This document shows, piece by piece, positions 29,266 to 36,900 of a DNA stretch of 39,077 nucleotides; position 1 is the stretch's first letter, and every line of letters starts with the position of its first letter. Where the stretch lies: positions 1-39,077 of the IMG/VR virus record IMGVR_UViG_3300035698_010051. One strand, given 5' to 3'. Made by a program: the position numbers and the translations under genes. This stretch comes from a virus. The notes below the pieces were generated by a model. The model had not been told where the DNA came from. It worked only from the letters and a program-made list of their open reading frames with translations, and ran no database searches.

Positions 29266-30984
29266 ATGCCGACAGTACCGACCTATCAGCGGCAGATCGG
29301 CCCGGCGGCGGTTCCCGGTGTGACGCAGAACATACAGATGCCCGCAAACCCGCTTCCCGGTGCGCTCGCGCAGGCAGGCGCCACGGCAACTGGTGTCGGC
29401 ACTGCGCTGATGCGTCAGGTTCGCGTTAAACAGGCCGAAGATGATACCTATGCTGCGCAGACGGCGTATGCCGGTGCACAGGAAGCGTTGACGCGCTGGC
29501 AGGCCGGCGAGCTGCCGAAGCTGCGCGGCCTCGATGCGTCAACCCAGGCCGTTCAGGCGGCAGAGGGCACGCTTGCGGCGACGTATGACGGCGCTGTGCG
29601 AAGCCTGTCTCCGGATGCAAAGAAGCGGTTCGACGTGCATTGGGGCGGACTGCGAACGCGCGTGATCGGCGCGGCGGCCGGGCACGCGGCACGCGAACAT
29701 GACGCAGCAGCGGAAAACGCGTACAAGGCACTGCGCGTTACGGCAGTTGAAGCAGCAGCCGGCGCCGAAACGGAGGAGGAGATTCAGAGCGCGCTTGCGC
29801 CGTTCCTCGCGTCTATGGGCGACCGCTTGCGTGGGCAGGCTCCGGAAGTCGTGGAATCTGAAATGGACACGCTTCAGTCGGACATCGGCACGGCCCGGTT
29901 GAACCGTGTGCTTACCGACATGGCCGCCGATCAGGATGAGGCAACGGTCGCAAAGCGCCGGGTGCATGCTCTCGAAGTGCTCGGGGAATACGGCAGTGTG
30001 CTCGGCTCTGACGCGGTGGACGCGTGGACACAGCGCATCGAGGGGCGCGCATCGTCGAAGACGGCCGCCATCGAACAAGCGCGTAACGAGTATTGGGATG
30101 ACCAGATCAACCGCGGCCTGCTGAAGATGCAGCAGATCGGGGACGGCATGAGCCCGCGAGAGCGCGAGTTCAATACCGACATGATCATCGGGCAACTTGA
30201 AGCGACTCCGGACATGCCGCCGGAATATCAGCTCAAGGTCCAGCGGATTCGTTCTCTGTGGCTCAAAGAAACTGAACAGATGGTAAGCGAAGAGGGCCGG
30301 CGCCGGCAGGATGCGCGCACACACCTGGGTGATACACGGCTGCTCGATCTACGGCTGCGCTTTGCTGCCGGCCATGAGACTTCCGACAGCTACCGGCGTA
30401 AGCTCACGGAGCTGGCTGAAGACGAAACGGTCGGCACGCTGGGGGTACGCGGAAAGGTCGCGGGAGAAATCGAGCAGATCGTCGGTGGCAAGGTGTCGGA
30501 ACTCGACCGGGCAACCGCAACCGCGATGAACGGCCTCGCTGACATGAACTACTTCCTGAATCGCCACCTGGAGCGGGGCTCCGGCAACAACATGATTGAC
30601 CGCACTGAAGACGTGTGGCAAGCGCAGATCGATGCAGTCAGCAAGAATCTCGCGAAGGGCGGCAAGGAGGCGGAACAGGCCATTGCCGACATGGACGCAT
30701 TGGTCGAGCAGCGGCGTGAGGCCGACGTGCTGTTCGTCGAGGCTGAGCGGTTCCGCCAAGACTGGCTGCGGAAGAACGCAAAGCGCACCGATGTGTCGCC
30801 GAAAGAGTTCGAGGCGGCGTTGCGCCTGCACCTGGCAAGTGATAAGGCCGCCGCGCTGAAGGTCCGGTCTGCGACGGCGATGAGAGGTGTAGCGGACGGC
30901 ATGGGGTTGCCGTTCACCCGTACCGTTTTAGCGCTCCCCCGCGCGGTTTATCGTGCCGTAGAGCGAGTGAGGACGCAACAGTGA
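29266..30984 (+). CDS. gp15-position internal virion (ejection) protein (572 aa)
   Basis: ATG 29266 with GTAGGAC upstream. It begins V-P-T-Y-Q-R-Q-I-G-P, then is almost entirely helical and Ala/Glu/Arg-rich, with coiled-coil character throughout and no enzymatic motif. Position between a gp14-like gene and the giant gene, plus the start pattern, point to a gp15-like internal core protein that is ejected into the periplasm and forms a tube with the gp14 and gp16 equivalents. Its stop overlaps the giant gene start (GTGA). Confidence 0.7.
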   Translation: MPTVPTYQRQIGPAAVPGVTQNIQMPANPLPGALAQAGATATGVGTALMRQVRVKQAEDDTYAAQTAYAGAQEALTRWQAGELPKLRGLDASTQAVQAAEGTLAATYDGAVRSLSPDAKKRFDVHWGGLRTRVIGAAAGHAAREHDAAAENAYKALRVTAVEAAAGAETEEEIQSALAPFLASMGDRLRGQAPEVVESEMDTLQSDIGTARLNRVLTDMAADQDEATVAKRRVHALEVLGEYGSVLGSDAVDAWTQRIEGRASSKTAAIEQARNEYWDDQINRGLLKMQQIGDGMSPREREFNTDMIIGQLEATPDMPPEYQLKVQRIRSLWLKETEQMVSEEGRRRQDARTHLGDTRLLDLRLRFAAGHETSDSYRRKLTELAEDETVGTLGVRGKVAGEIEQIVGGKVSELDRATATAMNGLADMNYFLNRHLERGSGNNMIDRTEDVWQAQIDAVSKNLAKGGKEAEQAIADMDALVEQRREADVLFVEAERFRQDWLRKNAKRTDVSPKEFEAALRLHLASDKAAALKVRSATAMRGVADGMGLPFTRTVLALPRAVYRAVERVRTQQ

Positions 30985-33900
30985 GCGTGTTCGATCAAGA
31001 GAGTGTTGCTTCGGGGTTGCTTGGGACCGGCAGCGGGTTTGTGAACCCGAATGTCCTGCCGCCGCCGGAAGGCTTCGACGCACTGGCCGTCCAGCCAGGA
31101 AGCGGGAGCCTGGCGTTTCCGTCCGGCACCATGCCGTCCGGCCCGATTGATCACGGCAAGGCGCTGAATCTGATCCTCGGTGATTTCTTCGGACCCGATC
31201 CCTATGGCGTGCTTGAAGACGAAGCCAACGCGTCCGACGATCCCGTGCAGTTCAAGCGTCACCGGGCGATGGAGCACTTCCTTGCCTCGCGGTTTGCCGA
31301 GCCTATTGAAGCGGTGCAGGGCGATTTCGACCTGTACCTGCGCGAGTGGTTCGGCCCGGATCGCTCCGAAGCGGACGCCTATCGCAGCATGCTCTCGCTG
31401 ACGGGGCATGAGGAAGACCCGTTTGTTCCGCGCGTGCCGAAGGAGCCGGAAGGCCCGTCGTTCGGCGCACGGTTGCCCGGCATACTCGCCGGTAACGTCC
31501 GCAAGGCCGGCGACGTCGTGCGCACGGTTGCCGGCGCTGTCGTCGGCGAGGACGCGACCCAGGAGATTCCCGCGCTTGCTGTGCAGACGGTCGCCGGTGC
31601 CGTCAAGGACATCTACAAGATGGGCGGCGGGTTGAGCCCGGAAGAGGTCGAGCGGCGCAACGAATGGGACCGGCAGGGCAAGCCGGTCTCCTACCGCGGC
31701 CACAAGAACTTTCTTCGTGGCGCGATGGGCACGGTGGCAAGCGCGTTGATCAGTCAACCTCAGTACGCGCTGTACGCGCTCGGGTTCAACCAGGCGGCGG
31801 CACGGCTTACGGAACTGGCCGGAGAAGCAAACAGACAATTTGGGCCGTTGCCGGTGACCGCACGGGGGGTCCGCGAAAAGAGCGGGACATGGGAATACTA
31901 CGTGAGCCAAGAGTTCTGGACCAGCACCATGCCACAGACGGGAACAAGTATGGCCGTGTTCCTGGGGGAACTGTGGGCGTTCGCCGGTATAGCCCAAGCG
32001 TTCGGAGTCGCATCGCCGATGCTTCAGTACACGATGGGCGCAGTGGCCAGCTCTACGCTTGAAAGCGCGTGGAACGCGGGCCAGACCATGACGGACATAA
32101 CCGGGGGCGGTGGCGTGCGTCTGACAGACGCACAGGATGAAGCGCTGTGCGCGGTCGAGGCGCTGCCGGAAGACATGCAGGGGTTCATTCTGAACGCAGC
32201 CGGGATGAGTGCGGCTATCGGCTACCGTAAGGCGCTCAGTGCGACGCATGACGAACGGCTGGCGCGCGATGGGGCCGACAAAGTGTTCTGGACCACGCTG
32301 CCGATGAATATTGCGTTTGACCTTCTGAGCGCTGGCGCGGGCGTGGCGGGCGTGAGGGGTTGGAAGGCCGGGTTCCGCGCGTCGGGCGTGCTGAGTGCAT
32401 CGGCTGCAGGCTACTTCCAGGCTGAACAGGAGCTTAAACAGGATACCATCCAGAACGACGCGCTTCCGGCTGTGGTTGCCGGACGTGCTATTTCCCTCGG
32501 CTTATTGCCTACCGACACGGTGCGCGCGTTGCTTCCCGGGGGCGATCCGGAAGCGCGTGACACGGCCGTCGCTACACTGCTGCTGGGCGGGAAAAGCGCG
32601 ATAGTAGGCTCGGCGTTCGACGCGGCGAACGCCAAACATCTTGCCGACCTCGAATCGCACCAAAAACGGTACATGGGCACACTGAAGCAGGCCGCCGACG
32701 CGGGCTCGGTAGTGGCGCGGGCTCAGTACGAAGCTCTGTCGCGGCCGGTGCCCGGCAACGACAAGAGCACAGCCCGCAGTCTGGGCGTGTACTTCAATCG
32801 CCTGCGCGACATGGCCGCACGCCGGTTCGTCGGCATCACGGCGGACGTGGCCGCAGCGGACACAGCGGACGATGTGGGCGCCATTGATCCGGACGGTGTA
32901 ACGGCCGATGAAATCGCCGCGATGGCCGATGAGATCGAAACGCAAATGGAGGAGGATCGGCAGTGGTTCGACGAACACCCGGCGGTTGAGGAGGACGCGG
33001 CAGGCGTCGAGACGGCAGAACCGCCGGTTGTCGATGATGCTGCAGTCGCGCCGGTTTCCGCCGAACCGGATACCGCGGAATCGGCAGCCGATACCGCAGC
33101 TGAGCCCGGCCCTGTCGAGCAGGTGCGCAGCGTCCTTGCTGTCCTTGAGTCGCTGAACCCGGCGGCCCGGAAGATGCGCGTTATCTCGGAAGCCGAGATT
33201 CCTGCCGCCTACAAGGCCCGGCTCCAGGAGGGGCAGCACATCCGCGGTTATCTCGACACGGCAACCGGCGAACAGGTGATTGTCGGGGACGCCATTCAGG
33301 GCGACGTGGTCCGGTACGTTGTGGGCAAGTGGGCGCACGAGCAGAGCCACGCAGGCCTCAGCGGACTCTTCGGCGCCGACACGGCCGGGCGCGATGCGTT
33401 CCTCGACTGGGTGCAGCGGTCCATTGACCCGGAAGCGTTGGCGGGGTTGATCGACAAGACCGGTATGACTGCAGACGAGACTCGCGCGGATCCGCAAAAG
33501 GCAATGCGCGTATCGGCTGAAGAATACCTGGCGCGCCTGGCTGAGAAGGTAGCGACCGACGGGCCGCAGGCGCTGAACGCGAAGCAGTCCGGCATATGGG
33601 GTGCCGTGAAAGGCGCGATCGGGAAGCTGCTGCGCACCCTCGCGCAGAAGGCCGGTGTGCCGCTGACGCTGACCGACGCGGACCTTGAGGAAATCGCGGT
33701 ATCCATGCTACGCGCGGCCGGTGTCGAACGCACACCACAACTGGCAGAACCGCAGACGGGCGCGGAACCGCCGCCTATTCCGGCATCGGCGCCCGCCCAA
33801 CATGCGGCATTCACCCCGTCTAACCAGCTTCAACTTGCCCGCGATGCGGTGCGCAAGCTCTATCTCACCCCGTCCGATCGACGTGAACTGAAGGACGCCG

Positions 33901-36900
33901 GTATCAACCTTTCTCCGCGCTACGTCACCGGCAACTCCGCACACGGCATGAATTGGGATCAGGCCGGACAGCTTATCGCCCGCGAGTATCCGGGGCTCGG
34001 GCTGAGTGAGGACAATACCGACATTGCCGAAGTTGCACGGCTGTTCGTCGGCAAGGCCGCGGACTTCGAGGTGCCGGACACGTCGGGGCAGCCGGGCGTG
34101 GTCGAAGCACGCGAGCTTGCCGTAGGTGACGCATTCACGGGGCCGGACGGCGAGGAAGAGATTGTTGTCGAGAAGCGCGCCGACGGGAGCATTGTCACCG
34201 CCGACGGCATTGTGCGGCAGCATGACGGCAGTGCCATTGTCGCAGCGGAAGAGGAAGTTGGCCGGGCTACGGCCGACGAAATGGACGATGCCGAAGAGAT
34301 GGTCGCACGACACGAAGCGGATGCGGGGGGAGTTACCCGCTTCGACATCGGGGACGATCGGACCTTTTCCGAAGCCGAGATTGCCGCAGTCTTCAAAAGC
34401 GCCGTCAAAAACATGGGGCTGACCAAAGATATTCGCGAAGCCGGCTATGTCCTGCCGGACGGCCGAATGCTGGACTTCAGCGGAAAACGTGACGGCGGGG
34501 ATAGCGGCGTGCGCTACATGGATCACCGCGAGATCGACTATGACGGCGCGGAGGGCTACAACGAGCCGATGGTCAAGTTTCTGCGTATGGGTGCTCTTCG
34601 TATTGATGCCAACCTGGGCATGGTCAGCGCCGAAGCGCCATTGTCCAGCAAGCAACGCCAGGCCGCGGAGCTTGTGCTCGCAGACGGCGGTTGGGTGGAC
34701 GGCGAGCGGAAGGACATGAAGCGCTACTACGTTGAGGTCGTAGACGGCAGTAAGGCCAGGCGCGCGCTTGGTGAGCTTCAGCGGTTCCTCAAGGGGGAAG
34801 ATGTAGAGTCGCATACACTGTTCAGCATCGACGCCGACGCGCAAGGCACCTTTGCCGGGCTCCTGGGTGACGTAGGGCTGAAGCGCCTTGAACAGTACGC
34901 CGCGGGTGTGCTCGACATGCCGAAGCTCCCGGACTGGGCCAAGGCGAAAGCGCGCAACACCATTGCCAAGGCGCGGTCCGGTGCGATCACGGATCCGCAG
35001 GCGGCCTATGACGACCTGACGCGCACGCTGAACGCGGCGGCGAAGATGGCCGACCGCACGCCAAGCCGCGGCGTTCAGCAGCAAGGCGACCTGTTCGGGG
35101 GCACGGGACCGGGGCAGGGGACGCTGTTCAGCATCGAGGACGATGCACGCCGCCTGGTTGGTTCCATGCGATACGCGCGCGGCTCGACCATGGCGCGCAG
35201 TGCGGCAGCAGAGTTCCTGAACAAGCCGCTGCACAATCGGGAGACGGGCATCGTGGCAACAGTGTCGGGGAGTTCCCTGGGCAAGATGCTGAGTCGGAGC
35301 GCTGTCGATCAGTCCATATCTCCGCAGGCGCACATGCAGGCCGTGGCCAATCTGGACCGACTGTTTCCGGTGGCGATTCCGCGTTTAACACGTTCTGATC
35401 GCAATAATGACCCGACAGTGAAGGCGTTGCACCATTTCAGTGTGCCGATGCCCTTCGACAGCGACGTACTGCACGTCAAGATTATGGCCAAGGAGTTCAG
35501 GCAGTCAGGGCAAGGGACCAGGCTGTACCTGGTGCAGGCGGTAGAAATAGTGAAGCCCGCTTCATGGTTAAAGGTGCAGCCGACCTCGTCAGAGACCACG
35601 CCGGGCTACGATCCGCTAGCGGGCTTCAATGGGAAGATACAGCAATTCACGGACGCTGTCAAGGCGGCAATGGAAACGCAGGCTGGTGACGACATCCGGT
35701 TCGACATCGGAGACGCTGAAGCCAGCGCCCCGCCGTCTGTCGGCGCACGTGAGCGCGTGGTAGCGCTGGTACTCGCCGAACGCGACTTGCACGCACGGCC
35801 GCTCGGTGTGCGCGCTGTCGGCAACCGTCTGGAAGCGCTTGGGCTCCCGCGCACCTCAGCCGCCGCGGTCATGGACGAAGCGAAGGCGATAGCCGACGGG
35901 TTCCGCGCCGAGCGTGCCGACGTGGCGCGGGACGAAGACATTCTCGATGCACTGCTCACGAAGGAACTGCGGACAGCCTTTACCAGCGGGATGGACACGG
36001 CCGCCGACACGGGCGCGGCACAGCAACGGCAGATAGAAAACGCGTATCGGCAAATTGAGATGTGGAAGCGCAAGCGCGTGCAAGCACTGGCCGCCTCACG
36101 CCCGGGGTTGTCGGATGCCGAACTCGCAGCGGCCGGACAGAGCAACCTGTCTCAGCGCATGGCCGACGTGGTCGATACCTGGGTACCGCCGGGAAAGAAG
36201 GCGCATGCACCGCAAGCCGAAGAGGCACAACCGGAGAAAAACGCGAAGCACGACGCGGCCGATGCAGACGAGTTCGACGCGGCCACGCTCGATGCCGCGG
36301 AGCACGCCGAAGAGGACGTAGCGCTGGCACCGTTGCCCGCGGAACTGCCGAGCGACCCGGTGGACCTGGCGGCGCTGAAGCAGACGATTGCGGAACGTGC
36401 AGCGGCGAAGCTTACCGCCGAAGGCTACAAGGTCCGCGGCAACGGCAACACGGATCCGGTATTGCGCAAGGAGATCGCGGTCACCTGGGCGCGGTTGCTG
36501 CGCGGTGCTGCCTGGGAACACGTGCCACACGGAGCACAGCGGGAATGGATCGTCGATGCTCTGCGAAGACTCGAACTTCAGCCGCCGACGGTCGCCGGCG
36601 CCGGCCGGCGCGTGTCGCAACTCGCCTATTGGCTGAGTCGTGCCGCAATAAAGGCGGACGCCGACGTCATTGTCAAACGCATTGACAAACTCTTGAAGCT
36701 GAAGCGCGTGAAGAGCAAGGGCAGCACACGCACTGAACTGATCAAGCGCGAGATCGAGCCCGCGGCCAAGGCATGGTTGCGGCTGGTCAAGTCCGTGTAC
36801 AAGGTGGGCGAAGTCAAGAGCAAGGAACTGCTCGACACCCTGCGCGCGCTCGATGAACAATGGGATCTCGGGCAGATCGACGCCGACACACTGCGCGAAC

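Noticed and set aside
30948-32249. Long antisense frame of 433 codons opposite the giant gene
   Set aside because: Arg/His/Pro/Cys-rich shadow of a GC-rich coding strand with no ribosome site. The + strand frame continues uninterrupted and contains recognisable modules.
33708-35333. Antisense frame of 541 codons opposite the giant gene
   Set aside because: Same codon-bias shadow. The + strand carries clear polyvalent-type motifs over the same span.
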